From contig NZ_JAPDNQ010000001.1 in NCBI RefSeq assembly GCF_025989145.1, forward strand, positions 2,108,001 to 2,172,000: a stretch of DNA of 64,000 nt, read 5' to 3'. Below the pieces are notes generated by a model, which did not search any database, was not told the origin of the DNA, and saw only the letters and a program-made list of their open reading frames with translations. Source of the DNA: Microbacterium sp. SSM24. Lineage in GTDB: Bacteria; Actinomycetota; Actinomycetes; Actinomycetales; Microbacteriaceae. Positions 26,616 through 34,882 of this stretch are shown here, piece after piece. Each line of letters opens with the position of its first letter. Positions within the stretch are counted from its first letter, which is position 1. The position numbers were made by a program, and so were the translations under genes.

Positions 26616-27557
26616 GTGCCAGCGCCCGTGATCGATGCGAAGAACCTCGTCAAGTCCTACAAGGTCAAGGGGAAGCCCGACTTCCTGGCCGTCGACGGGC
26701 TGTCCTTCGAGGTCGCGCCCGGCGAGTCGTTCGGCCTCCTCGGCCCGAACGGTGCCGGCAAGTCCACGACGATGAAGATGATCGGCGCCGTGTCCACGCG
26801 CACGGCCGGCGAGCTTTCGATCCTGGGTCTCGACCCCGATCGATACGGTCCCGAGATCCGGTCGCGACTCGGCGTGGTCCCGCAGCAGGACAATCTCGAC
26901 GGCGAGCTCAACGCACGCGAGAACCTCTACATCTACGGCCGCTACTTCGGCCTGCCGGGCAAGGTGTGCGCGCAGAAGGCCGACGAGCTCCTGGCGTTCG
27001 CCGCGCTCGAAGACAAGGCCAAGAGCAAGGTCGACGCGCTGTCCGGAGGGATGAAGCGCCGCCTCACGATCGCCCGCGGGCTCATCAACGACCCGCGGAT
27101 CCTTCTGCTCGACGAGCCCACGACGGGCCTCGACCCGCAGGCGCGTCACGTGCTGTGGGACCGCCTGTTCCGCCTCAAGGAGCGCGGCACGACCCTGGTT
27201 CTCACCACCCACTACATGGACGAGGCAGAGCAGCTGTGCGATCGCCTCATCGTGGTCGACAAGGGCCGCATCATGGCCGAGGGCACCCCGGCATCGCTCA
27301 TCCGCGAGCACTCCAGTCGCGAGGTGCTCGAGGTGCGGTTCGGCTCCGACCGCAATGAGCAGGTCGCGCCGCAGCTGCAGGGCATCGGCGACCGCGTCGA
27401 CGTGCTGCCCGACCGCGTCCTCGTCTATGCGGGCGACGGCGAGGCCGCGCTCGAACAGGTCATCGCGCGCGGACTCCACCCGGTCACGAGCCTCGTGCGC
27501 CGATCGAGCCTCGAGGACGTGTTCCTGCGCCTCACCGGAAGGTCGCTGATCGAATGA
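26616..27557 (+). CDS. ABC transporter ATP-binding protein (DrrA-like)
   Basis: A 313-residue ATPase of the DrrA/NodI drug and polysaccharide export group. Walker A is GPNGAGKSTTMKMIG, the Q-loop GVVPQQDNLDGELNA, the signature LSGGMKRRLTIARGLI, Walker B ILLLDEPTTGLDPQ and the switch TTHYMDEAEQL. The C-terminal 80 residues (SREVLEVRFG...LEDVFLRLTGRSLIE) are the family's extra domain. The GTG start has TAGGGT (26604-26609) 6 nt before it, so the mRNA is probably leaderless. It overlaps the first permease gene by ATGA. Confidence 0.9.
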   Translation: MPAPVIDAKNLVKSYKVKGKPDFLAVDGLSFEVAPGESFGLLGPNGAGKSTTMKMIGAVSTRTAGELSILGLDPDRYGPEIRSRLGVVPQQDNLDGELNARENLYIYGRYFGLPGKVCAQKADELLAFAALEDKAKSKVDALSGGMKRRLTIARGLINDPRILLLDEPTTGLDPQARHVLWDRLFRLKERGTTLVLTTHYMDEAEQLCDRLIVVDKGRIMAEGTPASLIREHSSREVLEVRFGSDRNEQVAPQLQGIGDRVDVLPDRVLVYAGDGEAALEQVIARGLHPVTSLVRRSSLEDVFLRLTGRSLIE

Positions 27558-28465
27558 GCGACGAGCTGTCCGGGGGAGGAGAGCGGATGCCGCGGCCGGC
27601 CGCCGTCACCGATGAGGCCACGCTCGACGAGCTGCGCGCCGAGGCGATGGAGTGGGGTCGCAAGGCGCGCGGGCTCGGCTCGCTCTACGTCACCGAGCAC
27701 ATGGTGCGGGCGATGCGCGCCTACGGCTGGACGATCATCGTCGGCGCCCTCGGTCAGCCCGTGCTGTACCTGCTCGGCCTCGCCGTCGGGCTTGCTGCGC
27801 TCATCGACGCGCCCATCGACGTGGGCGGGCAGCAGGTCCCGTACCTGGTGTTCGTCGCCCCGGCGCTTCTGATGACGTCGGCGGTCGCGGTGGCGTCGGA
27901 GGAGTTCACGTACCCCGTGATGTCCGGCTTCAAGTGGCGGCGCTACTTCTACGGATTCAACGCGTCACCGCTCTCGTCGGGCCAGATCGCGAACGGCGTC
28001 GTGGCGGGCGCTGCAGCACGCATGGTGGTCACGGTCGTGCTCTACTTCGCCTTCATCCTGATCTTCTTCGCGTGGCTGCAGCCCGATGCGACGCGCCTCG
28101 AAACGGCCTGGATGGCCCCGTTCATCGCGCTCCTCTGCGGCCTGTCGTTCGGCATTCCGCTCATGGCATACGCCGCCTCGATCGAAGACGACAAGGGCCA
28201 GTTCGCGCTCGTGCAGCGCTTCATCTTCATGCCGATGTTCCTCTTCTCGGGCACCTTCTACCCCCTGAGCGCCCTGCCGGATTGGCTGGAGTGGATCGGC
28301 TGGATCTCGCCGCTGTGGCACGCGACCGAGCTCGGCCGCGTGGTCACCTACGGTCAGCCGACGCCGCCGATCATGATCGTCGGCAGCACCGTCTACCTGC
28401 TCGTCCTCGCGGTCGGGGGCCTCGTCGTCGCCCGCCGCCTCTTCGAGAGGAGGCTCGCGAAGTGA
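27554..28465 (+). CDS. ABC-2 type permease (first)
   Basis: A 303-residue ABC-2 membrane subunit with about six helices. A hydrophilic N-terminus of some 50 residues is followed by YVTEHMVRAMRAYGWTIIVGALGQPVLYLLGLAVGL. The typical late segment MFLFSGTFYPLSALPDWLEWIGWISPLWHATELGR is present. It is coupled to the upstream ATPase (ATGA) and to the next permease (GTGA). With that partner it would form a heterodimeric channel for export of an unknown small molecule or polymer. Confidence 0.88.
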   Translation: MSDELSGGGERMPRPAAVTDEATLDELRAEAMEWGRKARGLGSLYVTEHMVRAMRAYGWTIIVGALGQPVLYLLGLAVGLAALIDAPIDVGGQQVPYLVFVAPALLMTSAVAVASEEFTYPVMSGFKWRRYFYGFNASPLSSGQIANGVVAGAAARMVVTVVLYFAFILIFFAWLQPDATRLETAWMAPFIALLCGLSFGIPLMAYAASIEDDKGQFALVQRFIFMPMFLFSGTFYPLSALPDWLEWIGWISPLWHATELGRVVTYGQPTPPIMIVGSTVYLLVLAVGGLVVARRLFERRLAK

Positions 28466-29286
28466 GTGCTGCCACGATGACGGATGCCGCCCCCCGCCGC
28501 GGCGGCGTGCGCGCCCTGTGGGCCGGCAACCCGCAGTCCGTGGTGCAGCGCGGCCTGATCGCGGCGCGCTCGTCGAGCTGGATCGTGGTGCTCTCCGGCT
28601 TCTTCGAGCCGGTGTTCTATCTCGCGTCGATGGGCATCGGGCTCGGCTCGATCATCGGCGACGTCGAGACGTCGGGTGGTGTCGAGGTGTCGTACGCCGC
28701 GTTCATCGCGCCGGCGCTGCTGGCCGTGTCGGCGATGAACGGCGCGATCTACGACTCCACGTGGAACGTCTTCTTCAAGCTCAACTACGGCAAGCTCTAC
28801 GAGGGCATGCTCGCCACCTCGCTCGGACCGCTCGACGTGGCACTGGGTGAGATCCTCTACGCGCTGCTGCGCGGACTGCTCTACGCGACCGGGTTCATGA
28901 TCATCATGCAGGCGCTCGGGCTGAACCTCGCGTGGACCGCGATCCTCGCGATCCCGGCCGTGCTGCTCATCGCGTTCGGCTTCGCGAGCGTGGGCATGGC
29001 GATCACCAGCTACATGAAGACCTTCCAGCACATGGACTGGATCAACTTCGCGCTTTTGCCAATGTTCCTCTTCTCGGCCACGCTGTACCCGATCACGGTC
29101 TACCCGGAGTGGATCCAGCACATCATCATGGCCTTCCCGCTGTGGCACGGCGTCGAGCTCGTGCGTGGCCTGACGACCGGCATCCTGTCGCCCGACATGT
29201 GGTGGCACGTGCTCTACTTCGTGGTGATGATCGCCATCGGCCTGGTCTTCACGACCAAGCGCCTGCGTGCGCTCTTCCTCGACTGA
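28462..29286 (+). CDS. ABC-2 type permease (second)
   Basis: A 274-residue paralogue of the preceding permease. RSSSWIVVLSGFFEPVFYLASMGIGLG at the N-terminus and FLFSATLYPITVYPEWIQHIIMAFPLWHGVELVRGLTTG near the C-terminus are the ABC-2 landmarks. The GTG start overlaps the previous stop. The last 38 bp overlap the 3' end of the convergent SDR-type gene, an arrangement that would produce antisense transcript ends. Confidence 0.88.
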   Translation: MSAATMTDAAPRRGGVRALWAGNPQSVVQRGLIAARSSSWIVVLSGFFEPVFYLASMGIGLGSIIGDVETSGGVEVSYAAFIAPALLAVSAMNGAIYDSTWNVFFKLNYGKLYEGMLATSLGPLDVALGEILYALLRGLLYATGFMIIMQALGLNLAWTAILAIPAVLLIAFGFASVGMAITSYMKTFQHMDWINFALLPMFLFSATLYPITVYPEWIQHIIMAFPLWHGVELVRGLTTGILSPDMWWHVLYFVVMIAIGLVFTTKRLRALFLD

Positions 29287-30205
29287 TCCGGTGCCGCGGC
29301 AGCCGTAGGTCCGAGCAGCCGAACCGGCCCTCGTCGGGCAGAGCCGCACGGATCGCGCTCGCGTCGAACGGCGCGCGGGGGCGGAGGTCGTCGGGCAGGT
29401 CTGACGCCGGGCCCGTCGCCTCCGTGACGCCCTCGGCGAGCATCCGCATCTGCGCGTTCGCGACCAGCGGCACCGTCATCGTCCACTCGCACACCTGCGC
29501 GAAGACGCGATGGAAGGCAAGGGGTGCGGGGAACACGACCATTCGCCGGCCGACGACGTCCCCTACACGGCGGACGGCGTCGCTGAGAAGCAGCGTCTCC
29601 CCGCCGGTCACCGCGACAGTCTGGCGGGACATCCGGCCCTCGGCGGCGGCGACGATGACGTCGACCATCTCGGCGATCGGCACGGGGCTGATCGCCCGTT
29701 CGCGCATGCCGACGGTCGCGGCGAACGGGATCGTCCGTGCGAGTCGACTGAGGTGATCGATCATGTGGTCGCCGCGGCCGTAGATCATCCCGGCCTTGAG
29801 GATCGTGTAGTCGAGGCCCGACGACCGGATGATCTGCTCGGCCTCCCACTTCGTCTCGTGATAGGCCGACCCGCAGTCGGGGCGTGCGCGCAGGAAGCTC
29901 AGCATCACGATCTTCCCGACTCCGGCCCCACGAGCGGCTTCGACGACGGCGGTCGTGCCACGCATGTGCACGCGCTCGAAGGTCTGGTCGCGCAGTTCGC
30001 GATTGATACCGGCGCAGTGGACCACCACGTCGCATCGCTGGAAGGCCGCGGTGAGTCTCTCGACATCGTCGATCGGCGCGCCGGTTCGTCGCGACACGAT
30101 GACCGCCCTCGCATCCCCGAGCCGCGCTGCGACGTGCCGGCCGACGAAACCGGTCCCGCCGGTGATGGCGATGCGCGGTGCTCGCTCGTTCTCACACTTG
30201 AACAT
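29249..30205 (-). CDS. SDR-type NAD(P)-binding oxidoreductase/epimerase-like protein
   Basis: A 318-residue atypical short-chain dehydrogenase. RIAITGGTGFVGRHVAARLGDARAVIVSRR is the GxxGxxG nucleotide site near residue 13. DVVVHCAGIN and SAYHETKWEAEQIIRSSGLDYTILKAGMIYGRGDHM follow; in the latter, YHETK matches the YxxxK catalytic pair. The C-terminal part resembles proteins annotated as complex I-associated NDUFA9-like or SDR oxidoreductases. The ATG at 30205 is chosen because it keeps the promoter and operator outside the gene; another ATG at 30235 lies inside the divergent tetR start. The last 25 residues are Arg-rich and overlap the convergent permease gene. Confidence 0.75.
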   Translation of the reverse strand: MFKCENERAPRIAITGGTGFVGRHVAARLGDARAVIVSRRTGAPIDDVERLTAAFQRCDVVVHCAGINRELRDQTFERVHMRGTTAVVEAARGAGVGKIVMLSFLRARPDCGSAYHETKWEAEQIIRSSGLDYTILKAGMIYGRGDHMIDHLSRLARTIPFAATVGMRERAISPVPIAEMVDVIVAAAEGRMSRQTVAVTGGETLLLSDAVRRVGDVVGRRMVVFPAPLAFHRVFAQVCEWTMTVPLVANAQMRMLAEGVTEATGPASDLPDDLRPRAPFDASAIRAALPDEGRFGCSDLRLPRHRISRGRAHAGAWS

Positions 30206-30240
30206 GTTCAGATCCTGCACTAACGTTCTGAACATGTCCA
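30199..30240. promoter_or_regulatory. Paired operators overlapping two divergent start codons
   Basis: A perfect 12-bp palindrome TGAACATGTTCA is at 30199-30210 and a one-mismatch copy TGAACATGTCCA is at 30229-30240. Centres are 30 bp apart, about three helical turns. The central ATG of the first (complement) is the start codon of the SDR gene, and that of the second is the start codon of tetR. TAACGT (30221-30226) is a -10 box 7 nt before the tetR ATG. A dimeric repressor on these sites would block both genes, most simply TetR itself. Confidence 0.8.
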
Positions 30241-30911
30241 GTTCTGATCTCGCACCGACCACGAAGAGCGAGCGCACGCGAGCTCTCATCCGCGACGTCG
30301 CCCTGCGGTCATTCCGCGAGCGCGGGTACGACCAGACGACGATCCGGCTGATCGCCCAGGAGGCCGGGGTGTCCGTGGGGACGACGAATTACCACTTCGC
30401 GTCCAAGAACGATCTGGTGCAGGAGCTGTACCTCGATGTCCAGCGGTCCCATCGCGCGGCGGCCGAACCGCTGCTCCGGGGGACTGACGATCTCATCGAG
30501 CGTCTGGGCACCGTCTTTCGCACCGGCCTCGCCGAGCTGGAGCCCTACCATCGCTTCGCGCCGGAGTTCCTCTCGGCTGCGGTGTCGCCGCGATCGTCGA
30601 TCAACCCTCTTTCCGGGGAGTCGGCGGAATCGCGCGACATCGTGGTCGGGCTCTTCCGCGAAGCCGTGGCCGGTGCCTCCGACAGGCTTCCTGCCGAGTT
30701 CGACGAGGATCTGCCGTCGGCGCTCATGCTCGGGCACCTCCTGCTCGCCCTGTTCTGGGTGTACGACACGTCGCCGGAACGCGAGCGCACCCGCCGGCTC
30801 CTCGACCGCGGGCTGCGCCTGCTCAAACTGTCGCTGCCGCTCGTGCGTCTGCGGGTGCTCCGCAAGCCGCTGCGCGAGCTGCTCGACCTGATCGCCGAGG
30901 TGCAGGCATGA
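30234..30911 (+). CDS. TetR-family transcriptional regulator
   Basis: A 225-residue regulator. The N-terminal TetR HTH is TRALIRDVALRSFRERGYDQTTIRLIAQEAGVSVGTTNYHFASKNDLVQELY, with an unusual TNYHF in place of the common YRHF/YYHF. The rest is a helical ligand domain. The ATG at 30234 is placed 7 nt after a TAACGT -10 box, so the transcript is probably leaderless. It is coupled by ATGA to a small membrane protein and heads a four-gene operon. Confidence 0.88.
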   Translation: MSSSDLAPTTKSERTRALIRDVALRSFRERGYDQTTIRLIAQEAGVSVGTTNYHFASKNDLVQELYLDVQRSHRAAAEPLLRGTDDLIERLGTVFRTGLAELEPYHRFAPEFLSAAVSPRSSINPLSGESAESRDIVVGLFREAVAGASDRLPAEFDEDLPSALMLGHLLLALFWVYDTSPERERTRRLLDRGLRLLKLSLPLVRLRVLRKPLRELLDLIAEVQA

Positions 30912-31339
30912 GCGTGGAGGTGGCGCACGCTCGCGACTCCGCTCCCGCGGTGTCGCCGACGAAGGACGTCGGGCTGTGGCGGGAATCGTGGTTCCGAGTC
31001 CTCACGATCACGAACGTCTCGCTGCTCGTCGGCTCGGCACTCACCGGGCTCGGCCTGATTCTCGGCGCACCCGCGGAGTCCCTCTCGTGGCTCCTCTTCG
31101 CGATGCCGGTCGTGCCGGTCACGGTGTTCGCACCGGTGGTCTCGCTGGTCATCGTCCTGGCCGCTGCCGCGCTGTCCACTCTGAACATGATCGGCGAGAC
31201 GCAGAAGGGCGTGCGCTTCGTCCGCGCGATGACGGTGTGGGGAACGATCGTCCTGAGCACCCCGCTTCTGTTCGCGGCGCTCGTCGGCGTGATCGGGGCG
31301 GTCAGTGCCCTGGTCGCGGTGATCGGGGATCTGTGGTGA
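30908..31339 (+). CDS. Small membrane protein in the tetR operon, unknown function
   Basis: A 143-residue protein with a short polar N-terminus and about four hydrophobic segments: VSLLVGSALTGLGLILGA, LLFAMPVVPVTVFAPVVSLVIVLAAAALS, WGTIVLSTPLLFAALVGVIGAVSALVAVIG. I do not recognise a family. It overlaps its neighbours by ATGA and GTGA, so it is translated in step with TetR and the SRPBCC protein. It may anchor or partner the lipid-binding-like proteins downstream; this is contextual only. Confidence 0.75.
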   Translation: MSVEVAHARDSAPAVSPTKDVGLWRESWFRVLTITNVSLLVGSALTGLGLILGAPAESLSWLLFAMPVVPVTVFAPVVSLVIVLAAAALSTLNMIGETQKGVRFVRAMTVWGTIVLSTPLLFAALVGVIGAVSALVAVIGDLW

Positions 31340-31959
31340 CCGGCACGACCGCTCGCAGGCGACGCCCCGTCTTCGTGAGCATCCGCATCCACGCCCCGGT
31401 CGATCGAGTGTGGGAGCTCACCCAGGAGCCCGCTCTCCACGCCCGGTGGGACGCGAGGTTCAGCCGGATCACGCCGACAGAGCCGCTTCCCGGCGGAGGC
31501 ATCCGCTTCGTCTACGAGCGACGAATCTCGGGCGCCCGCCTCTCCGGAACGGGCACGACGATCGGCGAGCGCGACCGGCGCGACGGCACGCGGACATCGG
31601 CGCTCCGCTTCGACGCCGATAGTCGCCTCTCACCGCTCGGGCGGGGTCGCGGCTATTGGCGGTACCGCCCGGACGGCGACCATGTGGTGTTCACCACCGG
31701 CTACGACTACGAGCCGAATTGGGGACGCTCGGCCGACCTGATCGTCCGCCCGCTGATCGGCTGGCTGACTGCCTGGAGCTTCGACCGGCTGCGCCTCTGG
31801 GCGGAGACGGGCACTCCGCCCGAGCGGTGGCCGCTGCGGTGCGCCCTGGCCATGTGGCGAAGGGATCGTCCTCACGCGGCGCGGTGCGATCGTCGCCCGT
31901 CGAGTCGCCGGATCATGGACGCGGCGCCCCGGACCCTGAGCGGGCTGGTACATCCGTGA
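31336..31959 (+). CDS. SRPBCC-family (polyketide cyclase/START-like) protein
   Basis: A 207-residue protein. After a short basic tail, FVSIRIHAPVDRVWELTQEPALHARWDARFSRITP is the recognisable start of the SRPBCC fold, a hydrophobic-ligand-binding barrel. SALRFDADSRLSPLGRGRGYWRYRPDGDHVVFTTGYDYEPNWG and a C-terminal helix follow. The last 45 residues are Arg-rich and outside the fold. The start is GTG overlapping the previous stop. Members bind lipids, sterols or polyketides; the ligand here is unknown. It is coupled (GTGA) to the DUF4166 gene. Confidence 0.78.
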   Translation: MTGTTARRRRPVFVSIRIHAPVDRVWELTQEPALHARWDARFSRITPTEPLPGGGIRFVYERRISGARLSGTGTTIGERDRRDGTRTSALRFDADSRLSPLGRGRGYWRYRPDGDHVVFTTGYDYEPNWGRSADLIVRPLIGWLTAWSFDRLRLWAETGTPPERWPLRCALAMWRRDRPHAARCDRRPSSRRIMDAAPRTLSGLVHP

Positions 31960-32648
31960 CCGCAGCCACGTCCACCGTCACCTCGGTGTTCGCCCGTGCG
32001 ATGGGCGAGGACTTTGCGCGCATGCACCCGATGCTCCAGCGCCGATTCGGCGTCGGCCTCGCGGCCGGGTACGCGTGCGTCGGGCGCGGCACGATGACCC
32101 GCATCCGGCGCGGGCCATGGTGGACGGTCCCGTTCCTTCAGCTCGGGCGGTTCCGCAGCATCCTCGTTCCCGAGACGGGCACGGACGTGCCGTTCACGAT
32201 CGAGAACCATCCGTATCTCGACCCCTTCGGCCGCGAGACGGTCACCTTCGTGCGCCACTTCCGGATGCCTCGCGCGGTGCGCCGGTTCGACGCCACCATG
32301 ATCCTCGGCGCCGACGGCCGCCTCGTCGACTACCTCGGCAGCCACCAGCACCTCGCGGTCGATCTCGAGCTGACCGCCGAGCCGGACGGCAGCCTCCTGC
32401 TCCGTTCGGGCGCCCAGCGGTTCTACGAGGGACCCCTGGCGTTCCGGTTCCCGATGCTCTTCAGCGGACGGGCGGAGCTGCGCGAGAGCTTCGACGACGA
32501 CGCTCAGGTGTTCCGGATCCGCCTCGAGGTGCACAATCGTGCCTTCGGGTTCCTGTTCGGGTACGAGGGCGAGTTCCGCTGCGAGTTCCCCTCGCCCGAA
32601 GCGGTCCCGGCGCACCTCCTCCCCGTGCGCCACGAACGCCGCGAGTAG
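31956..32648 (+). CDS. DUF4166-family protein
   Basis: A 230-residue protein. FARMHPMLQRRFGVGLAAGYACVGRGTM near the start and VPFTIENHPYLDPFGRETVTFVRHFRMPRAVRRFDATMI in the middle are characteristic of DUF4166. In other bacteria this domain is often fused to, or encoded with, SDR-type oxidoreductases. A divergent SDR gene shares the operator region here, which fits that association. The biochemical role is not known. A strong bidirectional hairpin ends the operon. Confidence 0.75.
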   Translation: MTAATSTVTSVFARAMGEDFARMHPMLQRRFGVGLAAGYACVGRGTMTRIRRGPWWTVPFLQLGRFRSILVPETGTDVPFTIENHPYLDPFGRETVTFVRHFRMPRAVRRFDATMILGADGRLVDYLGSHQHLAVDLELTAEPDGSLLLRSGAQRFYEGPLAFRFPMLFSGRAELRESFDDDAQVFRIRLEVHNRAFGFLFGYEGEFRCEFPSPEAVPAHLLPVRHERRE

Positions 32649-32670
32649 CCCGGACCGCGCCGGAGAACGA

Positions 32671-32714
32671 CGAAGCGGATGCCGCGACCCGGCCGGGCCG
32701 CGGCATCCGCTTCG
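32671..32714. terminator. Bidirectional terminator between DUF4166 gene and the convergent small membrane protein gene
   Basis: A perfect 16-bp stem (32671-32686 with 32699-32714) encloses a 12-nt loop. It lies 23 bp after the DUF4166 stop and 16 bp after the opposing gene's stop. The arms contain GCGGATGCCGCG, the word that is over-used across the window. Confidence 0.85.
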
Positions 32715-32729
32715 CAATTCTTGCCTGCG

Positions 32730-33083
32730 TCAGCGCCAGAGCACGGCGATCGCGGCGTTCGCGAACGTCAGCACACCGATCGACCAGAAGATCGGCGGCG
32801 GGACCTTGCCGGACTTGCGCTGGCGTCCGGCGCCGATGCCGAGCAGTGCGCCGATGACGAGGAGGATCGCGAGCTTGACGCCGATCTTCACGTAGTTCAG
32901 CTCGTAGTCGATGGCCCACGGCGCCGCGAGGATGATGCCGGCGATGCCCGCGATCGCGAGGCCCCAGTTCATGAGCCGCGTGATGCCGCGGTGGCCGTTG
33001 ACGAGCTCGACGACCCAGGCTCCGAAAAGGATCGCGAACCCGACGAGGTGGATAAGCAGGACGAGGTGGCGAAGGAACTCCAT
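32730..33083 (-). CDS. Small four-helix membrane protein
   Basis: A 117-residue protein with about four hydrophobic helices: LVLLIHLVGFAILFGAWVVEL, LAIAGIAGIILAAPWAI, VKIGVKLAILLVIGALLGIGA and IFWSIGVLTFANAAIAVLW. A single histidine in helix 1 and a basic loop (GRQRKSGK) are the only notable features. Related proteins occur widely in Microbacteriaceae without a known role. TAGCCT (complement of 33091-33096) is 7 nt before the ATG, so it is probably leaderless. It is the gene next to the riboflavin operon but not part of it. Confidence 0.75.
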   Translation of the reverse strand: MEFLRHLVLLIHLVGFAILFGAWVVELVNGHRGITRLMNWGLAIAGIAGIILAAPWAIDYELNYVKIGVKLAILLVIGALLGIGAGRQRKSGKVPPPIFWSIGVLTFANAAIAVLWR

Positions 33084-33131
33084 GCTCGTGAGGCTAGGCC
33101 TGTCGGCGCGGCCGCGCCAGCAAGGCGGGCC

Positions 33132-33611
33132 TCACTCGCCGCGCAGCTCCCGAAGCACGAGAGCCGTGCGCACCGCGGCGTCGGCCGCCTCGTAGCCCTT
33201 GTCCTCCATAGACCCGGGGAGTCCCGCGCGGGCGATGCCCTGCGCCTCGTCGTCCAGCGTCAGCACGCCGAATCCGACCGGTTTGCCGGTGTCGAGGGCG
33301 ACGCGGGTGAGGCCGTCGGTCGCCGCCGACGACACGAACTCGAAGTGCGGCGTGCCGCCGCGGATGATCACGCCGAGCGCGACCACCGCATCGGCGCCCG
33401 CTTCGAGCGCCGTCTTCGCCGCGACCGGCAGCTCGAAGGAGCCCGGCACGCGCACCAGACGCCACGTCGCCCCGGCCGCGTCGAGCGCGCGCTGGGACCC
33501 CGCGATGAGGCCATCGGAGATCTCGTCATGCCACGTGCCCGCGATCACGACGACCTCGAGGCCGGTCGCATCGACCGGAGCTCCTGCCTGGGGTGCGCCC
33601 TTGCCGCTCAA
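33132..33611 (-). CDS. ribH: 6,7-dimethyl-8-ribityllumazine synthase
   Basis: A 159-residue enzyme joining 5-amino-6-ribitylaminouracil with 3,4-dihydroxy-2-butanone 4-phosphate. The motifs are VVVIAGTWHDEISDGLIAG, VPGSFELPVAAKTAL, VALGVIIRGGTPHFEFVS and TLDDEAQGIARAG. The usual catalytic histidine (PHFEFV) is present. The TTG start overlaps the ribBA stop (TTGA), so it is the last gene of the riboflavin operon. Confidence 0.95.
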   Translation of the reverse strand: MSGKGAPQAGAPVDATGLEVVVIAGTWHDEISDGLIAGSQRALDAAGATWRLVRVPGSFELPVAAKTALEAGADAVVALGVIIRGGTPHFEFVSSAATDGLTRVALDTGKPVGFGVLTLDDEAQGIARAGLPGSMEDKGYEAADAAVRTALVLRELRGE

Positions 33612-34882
33612 CGCTCCGCTCCTTCGTGCATCTGCGCGAGGGCGTCGGCGAGGTCATCCTCGTCGATGATGTGCCCCATCCGGTCGCGCTTGGTGGCGAG
33701 GTACTGGTGGTTGTTCGGGCCGACGCCCACGAGCAGCGGAACCTGCTCGACGATGTCGAGACCGAAGTCGCGGAGCTGCTTCACCTTGTCGGAGTTGTTC
33801 GTCAGCAGGCGCACCTTGTCGATGCCGAGGTCGGCGAGGATCCCCGCCGCCGCGGCGTAGTCGCGCGCGTCGGCCGGCAGACCGAGCGCGAGGTTGGCGT
33901 CCACGGTGTCGAGGCCGCGCTCCTGCAGCGAGTACGCGCGCAGCTTGTTGATGAGGCCGATGCCGCGACCCTCGTGCCCGCGCATGTAGATCACGACTCC
34001 GCCGTCCTGCTCGATGGCATCGAGCGCCGCGTCGAGCTGCGGCCCGCACTCGCACTTGAGCGAGTCGAACGCCTCGCCCGTGAGGCACTCGGAGTGCACG
34101 CGCACCAGCGGTGCCTCATCGATCTCTCCCGAGATCACCGCGAGGTGGTCGGTGCCGGTGACGCGGTCCTTGTAGGCGAGGAAGCGGAACTCGCCGTGCG
34201 CCGTCGGCACGAGCGCCTCGGCTCGCAGGCTCACGCGGCGCTTGTGCGCCGAGTGGGCGGGCGCCTGCACGGGCTCGTGCTCGTTCAGGTACGCGATCAG
34301 CTGCTCGATCGTGATGACCGGCACGTCGTCGCGCCCACCCAGTTCGATGAGGCCGGGAAGTCGCATCATCGAGCCGTCCTCGGCGACCACCTCGGCGATC
34401 GCGCCGACGGGGTGCACCCCCGCGAGACGCATGAGCTCGACGGCGGCCTCGGTGTGGCCGCTGCGCTCGCGCACCCCGCCGTCGACGGCCCGCAGCGGCA
34501 GGATGTGACCCGGGCGGATGACGCTGGTCGGCACCGAGTCGGGATCGGCCAGAACGTTGAGGGTGTGGGCGCGGTCGGAGGCGCTGATGCCCGTCGATGC
34601 GCGGTCCGCGGCGTCGACGCTCACCGTGTACGCCGTGGAGCGAGCATCCTGGTTCACCTCGACCATCGGTGGCAGATCGAGGCGGTCGGCCCACTCGGAG
34701 GGCATCGGCGCGCAGATGAAGCCGCTCGACCAGCGCACGGTCCAGGCGATCCATTCGGGCGTCGCAAGCTGTGCCGAGAGCACCACGTCGCCTTCGTTCT
34801 CGCGGTTCTCATCGTCGGCGACGATGACGGGCCGCCCGGCGCGGATCGCCTCGAGGGCCTCGGGGATGGTGGAAAGGCTCAT
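33608..34882 (-). CDS. ribBA: Bifunctional 3,4-dihydroxy-2-butanone-4-phosphate synthase / GTP cyclohydrolase II
   Basis: A 424-residue fusion. The N-terminal RibB domain (about 1-205) has IVADDENRENEGDVV, the acidic metal/substrate site, and GGVRERSGHTEAAVELMRLAG. The C-terminal RibA domain (about 210-424) has VRVHSECLTGEAFDSLKCECGPQLD with the three zinc cysteines, GVVIYMRGHEGRGIGL, and LLTNNSDKVKQL. Both catalytic sets look complete, so this gene supplies both branches of riboflavin synthesis. ATGA overlap with ribE. Confidence 0.96.
   Translation of the reverse strand: MSLSTIPEALEAIRAGRPVIVADDENRENEGDVVLSAQLATPEWIAWTVRWSSGFICAPMPSEWADRLDLPPMVEVNQDARSTAYTVSVDAADRASTGISASDRAHTLNVLADPDSVPTSVIRPGHILPLRAVDGGVRERSGHTEAAVELMRLAGVHPVGAIAEVVAEDGSMMRLPGLIELGGRDDVPVITIEQLIAYLNEHEPVQAPAHSAHKRRVSLRAEALVPTAHGEFRFLAYKDRVTGTDHLAVISGEIDEAPLVRVHSECLTGEAFDSLKCECGPQLDAALDAIEQDGGVVIYMRGHEGRGIGLINKLRAYSLQERGLDTVDANLALGLPADARDYAAAAGILADLGIDKVRLLTNNSDKVKQLRDFGLDIVEQVPLLVGVGPNNHQYLATKRDRMGHIIDEDDLADALAQMHEGAER

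Noticed and set aside
30205..30289. Longer N-terminus for the SDR-type protein
   Set aside because: It would run through the tetR start and both operators and would place 18-28 non-family residues before the nucleotide-binding site.
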